NCBI RefSeq assembly: GCF_000012945.1
Contig: NC_007510.1
Coordinates: forward strand, 3,162,001 to 3,226,000
Direction: 5' to 3'
Source of the DNA: Burkholderia lata
Lineage (GTDB): Bacteria > Pseudomonadota > Gammaproteobacteria > Burkholderiales > Burkholderiaceae
Length of the DNA stretch: 64,000 nucleotides
Shown here: one piece after another, positions 1 to 8,876 of the stretch
Layout of the letters: each line of letters opens with the position of its first letter
Position numbering within the stretch: the first letter of the stretch is position 1
Notes under the pieces: generated by a model
Told to the model about the DNA's origin: nothing
Databases searched by the model: none
The model's input: the letters and a program-made list of their open reading frames with translations, nothing else
Program-made: the position numbers and the translations under genes

Positions 1-489
1 TTCGCGCGCGGCGCGCCCGTGCAGAAGCCGTTCCTCGTGCACAACCAGCCCGTGATGGCCGACATCTGCTACGAGGACTTGTTCGGCGAGGAAATCGCCG
101 CGACGATCCGCGACAATCCGCAGCCGCCGGGCGTGCTCGTCAACGTGACGAACCTCGCGTGGTTCGGCGACACGATCGCGCTCGACCAGCACCTGCAGAT
201 CGCGCGGATGCGCTCGCTCGAGACGGGCCGGCCGATGCTGCGCTCGACCAACACGGGGATGACGGCCGCGATCGATGCGCACGGCCGCGTGCTTGGGCAA
301 CTGAAGCCGTTCACGATCGGCTCGCTCGACGTGCGGATCGAAGGCACCAGCGGCTTCACGCCCTACGTGACGAGCGGCAACAACATCGTGCTCGCGGTGT
401 CGCTCGTGCTGCTCGCGTTCGGCTTCACGTTCGGCCCCGGGCTGCGCCGGCGCAACGGCAAGAAGAACGGCGACGACCAGCCGGAATGA
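1..489 (+). CDS. lnt: Apolipoprotein N-acyltransferase, C-terminal part (cut by window edge)
   Basis: The reading frame is open from base 1, so the start lies outside the window. Lnt transfers the third acyl chain to the N-terminal cysteine of lipoproteins at the periplasmic face of the inner membrane. The visible part holds the end of the carbon-nitrogen hydrolase domain: the motif CYEDLF (Cys about residue 23 of the fragment) contains the expected nucleophile, followed by the typical NLAWFGDT, QHLQIARMRSLETGRP and RSTNTG stretches. A hydrophobic segment near residues 127-148 matches the C-terminal membrane helix of Lnt, followed by a short basic tail. The identification is by family motifs and is firm; nothing can be said about its N-terminal membrane domain. 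Confidence 0.93.
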   Translation, partial: FARGAPVQKPFLVHNQPVMADICYEDLFGEEIAATIRDNPQPPGVLVNVTNLAWFGDTIALDQHLQIARMRSLETGRPMLRSTNTGMTAAIDAHGRVLGQLKPFTIGSLDVRIEGTSGFTPYVTSGNNIVLAVSLVLLAFGFTFGPGLRRRNGKKNGDDQPE

Positions 490-577
490 CGCAACGGCCG
501 GCCGCTGCGCAGTGCGTGGCGGCCGCCGCCAAATCCAGCATGCGGCAGCGGCCCGTGGCCGTGAACCGGCCGGCGGC

Positions 578-2233
578 TCAGGCCTGCCGGGCCGACTCCG
601 TCGATTGAGCCGGCTGCGCGGCCAGGCGCCGCAGGTCGCGGCTCACGTCCTCCATCACCGGCGCCCACGCGCCGAACACCGGTTGCCGGTACAGCGTCGC
701 GGTCGGATACCACGGGCTGTCGTTGCGTTCGAGCAGCCACGGCCAGTGCGGATTCACGTCGAGCAGCACCCAGGTGCGCGCGCCCAGCGCGCCCGCCAGG
801 TGCGCGACCGACGTGCAGACGGTGATCACCAGATCCAGCGCGCCGATGAACGCGGCCGTGTCGTCGAAGCTCGTCAGCTCCGCCGTGACATCCTCGATCG
901 CGAAGCCCGCCGCGCGCGCCGCCGCGACATCCGCGTCCGCGCCCGGCTGCAGCGAATAAAACGCGACGCCGTCGATCCCGCGGAATGCGTCGGCATAGCG
1001 CTCGAGCCCGACACGCCGGAACGGATTGCGCTGGTGCCCCGCGCTGCCGGTCCACACGAGCCCGACCTTCAGCCGGCGGTCGCCCGCGAGCCGCGCGCGC
1101 CACGCGTCGCGCGCGGACGGATCGGCCCGCAGGTACGGCACTGACGACGCGAGCGTCGACGCCTCCATGCCGAGCATCAGCGGCAGGCCGATCAGCGGTA
1201 CTTCGTAATCGAAGGCCGGCAGCTGGTCGACGCCGCCGCCCGCGCTGAACGCATCCGCATGCGCGCCGAGGCTGCGCTGCATCAGCGTGCCCACCAGCGG
1301 GAACGTATTCCAGATGAGCCGGCCGCCCTCGCGATGCACGCGCTCGGCGAGCGGTGCGACGAAGCGGCAGAACTGCAGCACGTCGCCGAGCCCCTGCTCG
1401 CCCCACACGAGCAGCGTCTTGCCGGCGAGCGGCTCGCCCTGCCAGCGCGGGCCTGGCAGCACCGGCCGGCGGCCGCGCAACTCGCCCGCGCCGTCCCAGC
1501 GCGCCTCGTGGCCGCGCCAGCCGGCGGCGGAGTTGCCGCGCACGAGCTGGATGATCGCCAGGTTGAAACGGAACGACGCGTCGCCAGGCGCCAGCTCGCA
1601 TGCGCGCACCGCGTAGTGCTCGGCGTCGCCCCAGCGCTGCGCCTCCTTCATCGCCAGCGCGACGTTGTTCATCGCGAGCGCGTTGTCGGGCGCGAGCTCG
1701 ATGAGCCGAGCGGCGCACGCGAGCGCGGCGTCCAGGTCGTGCGTCGCGATCCGCGCGACGACGAGGTTGATCCACGCCTGCACGTCGCGTGGATCGACGC
1801 GCACCGCCGCTTCGAGCAGCGCGATCTCCTCCGCGCGGTCGCTGCCCGACAGCCGCAGCGCAATCGCGAGGTTGTTGCGCAGCGACGGCCGGTCGGCATC
1901 GAGCGCCAGCGCCGCGCGATACGGCGCCACGGCGTCCGCGTGCCGGCCCGCCATCTGCAGCGCGTAACCGTGATTGAAGTACGCGGTCGCGCCCGGCTGC
2001 ACGCGCGCCGTGCATTCGGCGAGCGCGATCGCATCGGCCGCACGCTGCCGCGAAACGAGCGTGCCGGTGAGTTGCGCGAGCGCATCGGCGTCGACCGCAT
2101 GCAGGTGCGCGGCGGCGGCGAGCCACAGATCGTGCGCGGCGTGCTCGCCGCGCGCCTGCGCATCGGCGGCCTGCCCGAGCAGCGCGAGGAACGGCGGAAG
2201 CAGCGGAATGAGGATATCGGTCGGATCGTCCAT
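578..2233 (-). CDS. Tetratricopeptide-repeat protein with C-terminal glycosyltransferase-like domain
   Basis: About 551 residues. The N-terminal half carries about five TPR-like helical pairs (for example GYALQMAGRHADAVAPYRAA and NNLAIALRLSGSDRAEE). The C-terminal half has a GT-B-type glycosyltransferase pattern: LLVWGEQGLGDVLQF, KVGLVWTGSAGHQRN, FYSLQPG and TVCTSVAHLAGALG resemble the heptosyltransferase-like C-terminal domains common in Burkholderia TPR proteins. I chose the ATG at 2233 (MDDPTD); the frame stays open further upstream but there it runs antisense to glyQ. The acceptor and sugar donor cannot be read from sequence. It sits tail-to-tail with lnt and head-to-head with glyQ and is probably transcribed alone. 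Family assignment is reasonable; the reaction is inference. Confidence 0.8.
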   Translation of the reverse strand: MDDPTDILIPLLPPFLALLGQAADAQARGEHAAHDLWLAAAAHLHAVDADALAQLTGTLVSRQRAADAIALAECTARVQPGATAYFNHGYALQMAGRHADAVAPYRAALALDADRPSLRNNLAIALRLSGSDRAEEIALLEAAVRVDPRDVQAWINLVVARIATHDLDAALACAARLIELAPDNALAMNNVALAMKEAQRWGDAEHYAVRACELAPGDASFRFNLAIIQLVRGNSAAGWRGHEARWDGAGELRGRRPVLPGPRWQGEPLAGKTLLVWGEQGLGDVLQFCRFVAPLAERVHREGGRLIWNTFPLVGTLMQRSLGAHADAFSAGGGVDQLPAFDYEVPLIGLPLMLGMEASTLASSVPYLRADPSARDAWRARLAGDRRLKVGLVWTGSAGHQRNPFRRVGLERYADAFRGIDGVAFYSLQPGADADVAAARAAGFAIEDVTAELTSFDDTAAFIGALDLVITVCTSVAHLAGALGARTWVLLDVNPHWPWLLERNDSPWYPTATLYRQPVFGAWAPVMEDVSRDLRRLAAQPAQSTESARQA

Positions 2234-2554
2234 GCAGTCGGAATCGGCTAGCGGTGGGCGCGGCACGCGTCGCGCGCACCGCAATACGCGCATCTTAACG
2301 CCCGCGCGAAGCCACGCGGCACGCGCGCCGCGACAGGCCGCACACGGTCGCCCGCCGCATGCCGGCCACGCCCGCGCAGGCCGCAAGAACGGGGCCGACG
2401 GTGCGCCCGCCCGCGTTCCGGCCGCATCCGCTCGCCGATCCGGTAAAATTACGCGTTTCAGCACACTAACAAGCCGCGCCGCCGCGCGAGCCGACCCTCC
2501 GGGCCCGCCCGGAGCGCCGCCCGCAACGGAGCGCCAGCGCCACGAAGGCTCTTC
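2234..2554. promoter_or_regulatory. Divergent intergenic region between TPR gene and glyQ
   Basis: This 321-nt gap between two divergent genes must hold the promoters of both. The only promoter-like element seen is a TAAAAT hexamer at 2444-2449 pointing towards glyQ; no convincing -35 box lies 17 nt upstream of it. Most of the rest is very GC-rich with several short inverted repeats in the glyQ leader (about 2480-2530). No T-box-like or other riboswitch structure is evident, and no small ORF with a ribosome binding site was found. Confidence 0.35.
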
Positions 2555-3559
2555 ATGCTTACGTTTCAGCAAATCATCCTGACGCTGCAGTCCTACTGGG
2601 ACAAGCAGGGTTGCGCCCTGCTCCAGCCCATCGACATGGAAGTCGGCGCAGGCACGTCGCACGTCCACACGTTCCTGCGCGCGGTCGGCCCCGAGCCGTG
2701 GCGCGCCGCGTACGTGCAGCCGTCGCGCCGCCCGAAGGACGGCCGTTACGGCGAGAACCCGAACCGCCTGCAGCACTACTACCAGTACCAGGTCGTGCTC
2801 AAGCCGGCGCCGGAAAACATCCTCGACCTGTACCTCGGCTCGCTCGAGGCGCTCGGCTTCGACCTGAAGCAGAACGACGTGCGTTTCGTCGAGGACGACT
2901 GGGAAAACCCGACGCTCGGCGCGTGGGGCCTCGGCTGGGAAGTGTGGCTGAACGGGATGGAAGTCACGCAGTTCACGTATTTCCAGGAAGTCGGCGGCCT
3001 CGAATGCAAGCCGGTGCTCGGCGAGATCACGTACGGCCTCGAGCGCCTCGCGATGTACCTGCAGAAGGTCGAGAACGTGTACGACCTCGTGTGGACCGAG
3101 TGGGAAGAGCAAGGCCCGAACGGCCCCGAGCTGCGCCGCCTGTCGTACGGCGACGTCTACCACCAGAACGAGGTCGAGCAGTCGACCTACAACTTCGAGC
3201 ATGCGAACGTCGACCTGCTGTTCACGTTCTTCAACAGCTACGAAGCGGAAGCGAAGAAGATGATCGACGCGCAGCTCGCGCTGCCCGCGTACGAGCTCGT
3301 GCTGAAGGCCGGCCACACGTTCAACCTGCTCGACGCACGCGGCGCGATCTCGGTCACCGAGCGCGCGGCGTACATCGGCCGCATCCGCGCGCTGTCGCGT
3401 CTCGTCGCACAGGCTTACTACGACTCGCGCGAGAAGCTCGGCTTCCCGATGCTCGGCAACCCGCCGGGCGTGCCGGGCCTCACCACCGACGCCCAGGACG
3501 CCGCACAGCCGGCGTGGGCGCCGCCGCTCAAGGTCGAACGCAAGATCGATCAGGACTGA
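2555..3559 (+). CDS. glyQ: Glycyl-tRNA synthetase, alpha subunit
   Basis: Catalytic alpha subunit of the tetrameric (alpha2beta2) bacterial glycyl-tRNA synthetase, which charges tRNA-Gly in the cytoplasm. The protein opens with [20 protein letters not shown] and continues with the near-invariant class II aminoacylation core of this family, including [35 protein letters not shown] and [14 protein letters not shown]. At 334 residues it is about 30 longer than the E. coli protein, the excess being a C-terminal tail rich in Pro and Ala ([20 protein letters not shown]). The beta-subunit gene glyS starts 22 nt downstream, so the two are presumably co-transcribed. The ATG at 2555 matches the conserved family N-terminus. 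Confidence 0.97.
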   Translation: MLTFQQIILTLQSYWDKQGCALLQPIDMEVGAGTSHVHTFLRAVGPEPWRAAYVQPSRRPKDGRYGENPNRLQHYYQYQVVLKPAPENILDLYLGSLEALGFDLKQNDVRFVEDDWENPTLGAWGLGWEVWLNGMEVTQFTYFQEVGGLECKPVLGEITYGLERLAMYLQKVENVYDLVWTEWEEQGPNGPELRRLSYGDVYHQNEVEQSTYNFEHANVDLLFTFFNSYEAEAKKMIDAQLALPAYELVLKAGHTFNLLDARGAISVTERAAYIGRIRALSRLVAQAYYDSREKLGFPMLGNPPGVPGLTTDAQDAAQPAWAPPLKVERKIDQD

Positions 3560-3581
3560 CGAGACGAGATTCATTCCAATC

Positions 3582-5681
3582 ATGACGCACAATCATCCCG
3601 CCCCCCTGCTCGTCGAACTGCTGACCGAAGAGCTGCCGCCGAAGGCCCTCGCGCGCCTCGGCGACGCATTCGCCGAAGGTCTTGCGCAACGCCTCGCGGC
3701 GCGCGACCTCGTCGAAGGCGAACTCGTGTTCGAACGCTACGCCACGCCGCGCCGCCTTGCCGTCGTCGTGCAGAACGTACGCGCCGTCGCCCCTGAAAAG
3801 CAGGTCCGCGAAAAGGTCCTGCCCGTGTCGGTCGCGCTCGACGCCGAAGGCAAGCCGACCGCCCCGCTCGCGAAGAAGCTCGCGGCGCTCGGCCACCCGA
3901 ACCTGTCGATCGCCGATCTCGAGCGCGCGCAGGACGGCAAGGCCGAAGCGTTCTTCATCAACTATTCGGCAGCCGGCGCGACGCTCGCCGACGGCCTGCA
4001 GGCCGCGCTCGACGAAACGCTCGCGAAGCTGCCGATCCCGAAGTTCATGACCTACCAGCGCCCGGACGGCTCCGACGTGAAGTTCGTGCGCCCGGTGCAT
4101 CGCCTGACGGTGCTGCATGACGATCGCATCGTGCCCGTCACCGCGTTCGGCATCGACGCCGGCGACACGACGCTCGGCCACCGCTTCCTGTCCGACGGCC
4201 TCGTCGCGATCCAGCATGCGCGCGCGTACGCCGACACGCTGCGCGACAAGGGCCACGTGATCGCGCACTTCGTCGATCGCCGCGAAACGATCCGCACGCA
4301 GCTGAACGAGCACGCGAACGGCGATACCGTCGTGATGCCCGAGTCGCTGCTCGACGAAGTGACGTCGCTGGTCGAATGGCCGGTCGTCTACCCGTGCCGC
4401 TTCGAGGACGAGTTCCTGCAGGTCCCGCAGGAATGCCTGATCCTCACGATGCAGACGAACCAGAAGTATTTCGCGCTGACCGACGTCGCCGGCAAGCTGC
4501 GTTCGCGCTTCCTGATCGTGTCGAACATCGAGACGAAGACGCCGGGCGAGATCATCGAAGGCAACGAGCGCGTCGTGCGCCCGCGCCTCGCCGATGCGAA
4601 GTTCTTCTTCGAGCAGGACAAGAAGAAGCCGCTCGCCGACCGCGTGCCGCAGCTCGCGAACGTCGTGTATCACAACAAGCTCGGTTCGGCGCTCGCACGC
4701 GTCGAGCGCCTCGAAGCACTGGCCGGCGAGATCGCGCCCGTGATCGGCGCCGACGCCACGCTCGCGAAGCGCGCCGCGCGTCTCGCGAAGGCCGACCTGC
4801 TGACCGACATGGTCGGCGAGTTCCCGGAACTGCAGGGCACGATGGGCACGTACTACGCGCGCCACGACGGCGAAGCCGACGACGTCGCGCTCGCGTGCGC
4901 CGAGCACTACCAGCCGCGCTTCTCCGGCGACGCACTGCCGACCACGCCCGTGTCGACCGCCGTCGCGCTCGCCGACAAGCTCGAGACGATCGTCGGCATC
5001 TGGGGCATCGGCCTCGCGCCGACCGGCGAGAAGGATCCGTTCGCGCTGCGCCGCCACGCGCTCGGCGTGCTGCGCCTGCTGCTCGAGAAGCAGCTGCCGC
5101 TCGATCTCAAGTCGCTGCTGCGTACGGCCCATGCACGCTTCGAAGGCGTGCCGGGCGTGGCCGAATCGACCGATGCGATCCTCGCGTTCTTCATGGATCG
5201 CCTGCGCGGCCTGCTGCGCGAGCGCGGCTATTCGGCCGGTGAAATCGACGCGGTGCTGAGCCTGAACCCGACGCGCGTCGACGATCTCGTCGCACGCCTC
5301 GACGCGGTGCGCGAATTCACGCGCCTTGCGGAAGCCGAAGCGCTCGCGGCCGCGAACAAGCGGATCTCGAACATCCTGAAGAAGTCGGAAGGCGGCGCGA
5401 GCGGCACGGTGCAGCCGACGCTGCTCGTCGAGGCAGCCGAGAAGGCGCTGCACGAACAGCTCGCGGCCGTCACGCCGCACGTGCAGTCGCAACTCGAGGC
5501 GCGCGCGTACACGGGCGCGCTGTCGGCGCTCGCCGCGCTGCGCGCACCGGTCGACACGTTCTTCAACGACGTGATGGTCAACGCGGAAGATCCGGCACTG
5601 CGCGCGAACCGTCTCGCGCTGCTGTCCGCGCTGCACCAGCAGATGAACTGCGTCGCCGACATCTCGAAGCTCGCCGCATAA
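3582..5681 (+). CDS. glyS: Glycyl-tRNA synthetase, beta subunit
   Basis: Beta subunit (699 residues, close to the usual 690) of the heterotetrameric glycyl-tRNA synthetase; it contributes tRNA recognition. The start ([23 protein letters not shown]) and the internal block [11 protein letters not shown] match the family, and [14 protein letters not shown] text ([14 protein letters not shown]) marks the HD-like region near residue 410. The C-terminal helical region ending [18 protein letters not shown] is the anticodon-binding-like domain. It follows glyQ by 22 nt and precedes gmhB by 10 nt, which suggests one transcript. The high-GC codon bias generates long antisense open frames here that are not genes. 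Confidence 0.97.
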   Translation: MTHNHPAPLLVELLTEELPPKALARLGDAFAEGLAQRLAARDLVEGELVFERYATPRRLAVVVQNVRAVAPEKQVREKVLPVSVALDAEGKPTAPLAKKLAALGHPNLSIADLERAQDGKAEAFFINYSAAGATLADGLQAALDETLAKLPIPKFMTYQRPDGSDVKFVRPVHRLTVLHDDRIVPVTAFGIDAGDTTLGHRFLSDGLVAIQHARAYADTLRDKGHVIAHFVDRRETIRTQLNEHANGDTVVMPESLLDEVTSLVEWPVVYPCRFEDEFLQVPQECLILTMQTNQKYFALTDVAGKLRSRFLIVSNIETKTPGEIIEGNERVVRPRLADAKFFFEQDKKKPLADRVPQLANVVYHNKLGSALARVERLEALAGEIAPVIGADATLAKRAARLAKADLLTDMVGEFPELQGTMGTYYARHDGEADDVALACAEHYQPRFSGDALPTTPVSTAVALADKLETIVGIWGIGLAPTGEKDPFALRRHALGVLRLLLEKQLPLDLKSLLRTAHARFEGVPGVAESTDAILAFFMDRLRGLLRERGYSAGEIDAVLSLNPTRVDDLVARLDAVREFTRLAEAEALAAANKRISNILKKSEGGASGTVQPTLLVEAAEKALHEQLAAVTPHVQSQLEARAYTGALSALAALRAPVDTFFNDVMVNAEDPALRANRLALLSALHQQMNCVADISKLAA

Positions 5682-5691
5682 GGGCCGCACG

Positions 5692-6255
5692 ATGCCGACC
5701 AGCCCCAACCGAAAGCTCGTCGTCCTCGACCGGGACGGCGTGATCAACGTCGATTCGGATGCGTTCATCAAGACGCCCGACGAATGGATCGCGCTGCCCG
5801 GCGCCCTCGAGGCGATCGCCCGGCTCAACCACGCGGGGTATCGCGTGGTCGTCGCGACCAACCAGTCCGGCATCGGTCGCGGGCTGTTCGACATGGCCAC
5901 GCTCAACGAGATGCATCTGAAGATGCATCGCGCGGCGGCCGCGGTCGGCGCACGTATCGACGCGGTGTTCTTCTGCCCGCACACGGCAGAGGATCACTGC
6001 GACTGCCGCAAGCCGAAACCCGGCATGATGCAGATGATCACCGAGCGCTTCGAGATCGATCCCGGTCACACGCCGGTCGTCGGCGATTCGCTGCGCGACC
6101 TGCAGGCCGGCGTCGCGGTCGGCTTCCAGCCGCACCTCGTGCTCACCGGCAAGGGCAAGAAGACGCTCGCCGCCGGCAACCTGCCGCCCGGCACGAAGGT
6201 TCACGACGACCTGCGCGCGTTCGCGCTCGATTTCCTTTCACACGAACACGAGTGA
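5692..6255 (+). CDS. gmhB: D-glycero-beta-D-manno-heptose 1,7-bisphosphate 7-phosphatase
   Basis: HAD-superfamily phosphatase of 187 residues that removes the C7 phosphate during ADP-heptose synthesis for the LPS core. The catalytic motif LDRDGVIN (two Asp, residues about 12-14) is at the N-terminus; ATNQSGIGRG is motif II with its loop, and the zinc-binding loop is seen as CPHTAEDHCDCRKPKPGM with the expected Cys/His spacing. VVGDSLRDLQAG supplies the C-terminal acidic motif. It is packed 10 nt after glyS and 43 nt before the acyltransferase gene, so an envelope enzyme is embedded in a translation operon. The ATG at 5692 gives the normal family start; its ribosome binding site is weak. Confidence 0.95.
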   Translation: MPTSPNRKLVVLDRDGVINVDSDAFIKTPDEWIALPGALEAIARLNHAGYRVVVATNQSGIGRGLFDMATLNEMHLKMHRAAAAVGARIDAVFFCPHTAEDHCDCRKPKPGMMQMITERFEIDPGHTPVVGDSLRDLQAGVAVGFQPHLVLTGKGKKTLAAGNLPPGTKVHDDLRAFALDFLSHEHE

Positions 6256-6298
6256 TGCAGCCGCCGCGCGCATCCTCCCTAACGCCTGACTTACGCCG

Positions 6299-7063
6299 AT
6301 GCGCTTCGTCCGTTCCCTGCTGCTGCTGATCTACTTCATCCTGTACACGGTGCCGTACGCCACCGCGTGCTTCATCGCCTTTCCGTTCATGCGCTCCGAC
6401 GCGCGTTACTGGATGGCCGCCGGCTGGTGCAAGTCGACGCTGTGGGTCGTGCGCTGGCTGAACGGCATCCGCTACCGGATCGAAGGGTACGAGAACCTGC
6501 CCGACGGCCCGGCGGTGCTGCTGTCGAAGCACCAGTCCGCGTGGGAGACGCTCGCGTTTCCGGCGCTGATGCCGAGGCCGCTTTGCTACGTGTTCAAGCG
6601 CGAGTTGCTGTACGTGCCGTTCTTCGGCTGGGCGCTCGGGATGCTGCACATGGTTAACATCAACCGCAAGGAAGGCAAGAACGCGTTCACTTCCGTGATC
6701 CGCCAGGGCAAGAAGCGCCTGTCGGAAGGCGCATGGATGATCATGTTCCCGGAAGGCACGCGCACGCCGGTCGGCAAGCAGGGCAAGTACAAGACGGGCG
6801 GCGCGCGTTTCGCGATCGAAACCGGCGCACCCGTCGTGCCGATCGCGCACAATGCAGGTCGGGTGTGGCCGCGCAACTCGTTCACGAAATTCCCGGGCGT
6901 CGTCACCGTGTCGATCGGCAAGCCGATCCCCAGCGAAGGGTTGACGCCCGATGCATTGAACTCGCAGGTCGAAGCATGGATCGAAGCGGAAATGCGCCGG
7001 ATCGATCCCGATTCGTATCGCCAGGCGGGTAATGCCGGCACGCGCGATGCCGCGCGTGTCTGA
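6299..7063 (+). CDS. 1-acylglycerol-3-phosphate O-acyltransferase (PlsC family)
   Basis: Membrane-bound acyltransferase of 254 residues, expected to acylate lysophosphatidic acid (or a related lysophospholipid) at the inner membrane. It has the family box HQSAWET (HX4D variant with Glu) near residue 79, VNINRKEGKNAF and the phosphate-binding block FPEGTRTPVGK near residue 150, then VPIAHNAGRVWPR. An N-terminal hydrophobic helix (residues 5-25, LLLLIYFILYTVPYATACF) anchors it. The His-X4-Glu replacement of the usual His-X4-Asp is seen in this subgroup. It lies 43 nt after gmhB. Whether it is the essential plsC or a paralogue with another substrate cannot be decided from one window. Confidence 0.88.
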   Translation: MRFVRSLLLLIYFILYTVPYATACFIAFPFMRSDARYWMAAGWCKSTLWVVRWLNGIRYRIEGYENLPDGPAVLLSKHQSAWETLAFPALMPRPLCYVFKRELLYVPFFGWALGMLHMVNINRKEGKNAFTSVIRQGKKRLSEGAWMIMFPEGTRTPVGKQGKYKTGGARFAIETGAPVVPIAHNAGRVWPRNSFTKFPGVVTVSIGKPIPSEGLTPDALNSQVEAWIEAEMRRIDPDSYRQAGNAGTRDAARV

Positions 7064-7109
7064 CGCCCCCAGGTTGCAGCCGTTGCGTACGACAAAAAGA
7101 AGCGAACTG

Positions 7110-7997
7110 ATGAAACAGCGTCCGCGGCCACGGCCTGCCGTCGTGGCCCTCGATCATCGCCAGATGGACCTGCCGCTCTTCGACGGGCCGGCCGCCGCAC
7201 CGTCGGCGCCTGCCACGCCGCCGGCGCCGCCCGAAGCAGCGCCCGCCGCGCCCCTCGATCCGGGCCCGGCGCCCGACCGCTCGCGCGTGCGGACGTTCGC
7301 ACTCGACAGCCGCGTACTCGAATACCGCCTGAAGCGCTCCGCGCGCCGTACGATCGGCTTCACGATCGACGGCAGCGGGCTGTCGATCACCGCGCCGCGC
7401 TGGGTCACGCTCGCCGACATCGAAGCCGCGATCTCCGAGAAACAGCGCTGGATCTTCGCGAAGCTCGCCGAATGGAAAACCCGCACCGAGCAGCGCGCGC
7501 TGCCGCAGATCGACTGGCGCGACGGGGCGCAGCTCCCGTATCTCGGCAAGACGGTGACGATCGCGCTCGGCGCGGGCGCCGTCGCGTTCGACGCCGATGC
7601 GCTGCGGCTCTCGCTGCCGCTGCCCGTGCAGGCCGACATGCAGCAGATCAAGGATCGCGTGCAGGGCTGGCTGCAGGGCGAAGCCAAGCGGATCTTCGGT
7701 GAACGCCTCGTGGTCTACGCGGAGAAACTCGGCGTCACGTATTCGATGTACGCGCTGTCGTCGGCCGCGACGCGCTGGGGCAGTTGCTCGAGCGACGGCA
7801 AGATCCGCCTGAACTGGCGGCTGATCCATTTCCCGATGTCGATCATCGACTACGTCGTCGCGCACGAGCTGTCGCACCTGCGCGAGATGAACCACAGCCC
7901 GGCCTTCTGGCAGACCGTCGAATCGATCTTCCCCGAGTTCCGCGAAGCGCGGCACACGCTCAAGCATCACCCGCCCGAGCTGCTGCCGTCGCTTTGA
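7110..7997 (+). CDS. YgjP-type (DUF45/M48-like) metallopeptidase
   Basis: About 295 residues. The C-terminal third carries the gluzincin motif HELSHLREMNHSPAFW (HExxH plus downstream His), as in YgjP/WLM-type proteases, preceded by RWGSCSSDGKIRLNW and VVAHEL, both hallmarks of the DUF45 family. The N-terminal 60 residues are a low-complexity Pro/Ala linker. I prefer the ATG at 7110 (MKQRPR), which has an AAGAAG sequence just upstream; an in-frame ATG at 7032 would overlap plsC by 32 nt. No signal peptide is visible, so it is probably cytoplasmic. Substrate unknown. It is the last gene of the glyQ-led run and is followed by a strong terminator. Confidence 0.85.
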   Translation: MKQRPRPRPAVVALDHRQMDLPLFDGPAAAPSAPATPPAPPEAAPAAPLDPGPAPDRSRVRTFALDSRVLEYRLKRSARRTIGFTIDGSGLSITAPRWVTLADIEAAISEKQRWIFAKLAEWKTRTEQRALPQIDWRDGAQLPYLGKTVTIALGAGAVAFDADALRLSLPLPVQADMQQIKDRVQGWLQGEAKRIFGERLVVYAEKLGVTYSMYALSSAATRWGSCSSDGKIRLNWRLIHFPMSIIDYVVAHELSHLREMNHSPAFWQTVESIFPEFREARHTLKHHPPELLPSL

Positions 7998-8019
7998 CGC
8001 GCATGGCGTCGCCGCCACG

Positions 8020-8057
8020 AAAAAGGGCGATGCGGGTCACCTCGCATCGCCCTTTTT
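8020..8057. terminator. Bidirectional intrinsic terminator
   Basis: A perfect 15-bp stem, AAAAAGGGCGATGCG (8020-8034) against CGCATCGCCCTTTTT (8043-8057), with an 8-nt loop. It has a T-run on one side and an A-run on the other, so it can terminate both the metallopeptidase transcript (+) and the gloA transcript (-), whose ends converge here. Confidence 0.93.
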
Positions 8058-8103
8058 GCTGCTGCGGCGTACATCGCATGCCGCAGCCCGGTTCATCCGG
8101 CGC

Positions 8104-8493
8104 TCAGTGCGCCTTCTTCTGGATGAACTCGATCTTGTAGCCGTCCGGATCCTCGACGAACGCGATCACGGTCGTGCCGTGCTTCATCGGGCCCGCTTCG
8201 CGCGTGACCTTGCCGCCTTGCGCCTTGATCTTGTCGCAGGCCGCGTAAGCGTCGTCGACTTCCAGCGCGAGGTGGCCGAAGCCGTTGCCGAGATCGTAGG
8301 CCGGCGTATCCCAGTTGTGGGTCAGCTCGATCACGGTGTTGTCGCTTTCATCGCCGTAGCCGACGAATGCGAGCGTGAACTTGCCTTCCGGATAGTCGTC
8401 GCGGCGCAGCACCTTCATGCCGAGCAACTCGGTGTAGAACTTGATCGAGCGGTCGAGATCGCCGACTCGCAGCATCGTATGCAGCAATCGCAT
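8104..8493 (-). CDS. gloA: Lactoylglutathione lyase (glyoxalase I)
   Basis: A 129-residue VOC-fold metalloenzyme that isomerises the methylglyoxal-glutathione hemithioacetal to S-lactoylglutathione in the cytoplasm. The N-terminus [20 protein letters not shown] and the blocks [24 protein letters not shown] and [14 protein letters not shown] are diagnostic; His5, Glu56 region, His74 region and Glu122 region supply the Ni/Zn ligands expected for the E. coli-type enzyme. A good AGGAG ribosome binding site precedes the ATG at 8493. It is a monocistronic reverse gene ending at the shared terminator at 8020-8057. Confidence 0.96.
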   Translation of the reverse strand: MRLLHTMLRVGDLDRSIKFYTELLGMKVLRRDDYPEGKFTLAFVGYGDESDNTVIELTHNWDTPAYDLGNGFGHLALEVDDAYAACDKIKAQGGKVTREAGPMKHGTTVIAFVEDPDGYKIEFIQKKAH

Positions 8494-8876
8494 GGGTTGT
8501 ACTCCTGTGGGGACTTTCCAGAACCGGGAACTCTACCAGAGTCGGGTGAACTTCGCCGGGGGCGCCTGGCTGGGGGCGCTTGGCCGCGACGGCCAGCCAG
8601 GGGCCTCTAAACCGGAGCGCGGCCGATACGGCCCATCGGCGCCAACCCGCGCGCGCTACGGCGGAAAACGGCACGATCCAGCTCGCCCGGCTATCCCGCC
8701 GATCGGGTAACATCCTTCCACCTCGCACCAAAAGCGGGCATGCGATCCACAGCCCGAACGCGACCACCCTTCCCCCAAGACAGCCACACTGCCGTGCGAA
8801 ACCGCCGATTCGAGCGCGCCGGATGCGCCGCCCTCCCGATCCCGCAGCCGTCGTACCGAACCGGCGAGGTCCGGCA
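8494..8876. other. Divergent gap gloA/EamA with a large hairpin
   Basis: This 383-nt gap separates divergent gloA and the EamA permease gene. It contains a nested inverted repeat at 8565-8601: outer arms CCTGGC (8565-8570) and GCCAGG (8596-8601), inner arms TGGCCG (8581-8586) and CGGCCA (8590-8595) around CGA. Neither side has a T-run, so it is not an obvious terminator; it could lie in a leader. The frame of the permease is open through part of this gap, but no start with a ribosome binding site was found there. No other gene is seen. Confidence 0.4.

Noticed and set aside
2234..2554. T-box or glycine-type riboswitch before glyQ
   Set aside because: T-boxes are a Gram-positive feature and no conserved T-box or glycine-aptamer sequence is visible in this leader.
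578..3592. A continuous 1004-codon reverse frame across the TPR gene and glyQ
   Set aside because: Its upstream part runs antisense to glyQ with no ribosome binding site. Only the 551 codons from the ATG at 2233 show TPR and glycosyltransferase features.
3528..5984. A reverse 818-codon open frame antisense to glyS
   Set aside because: Typical GC-rich shadow: Arg/Asp/Val-rich composition, no recognisable domain, and glyS on the other strand is unmistakable.
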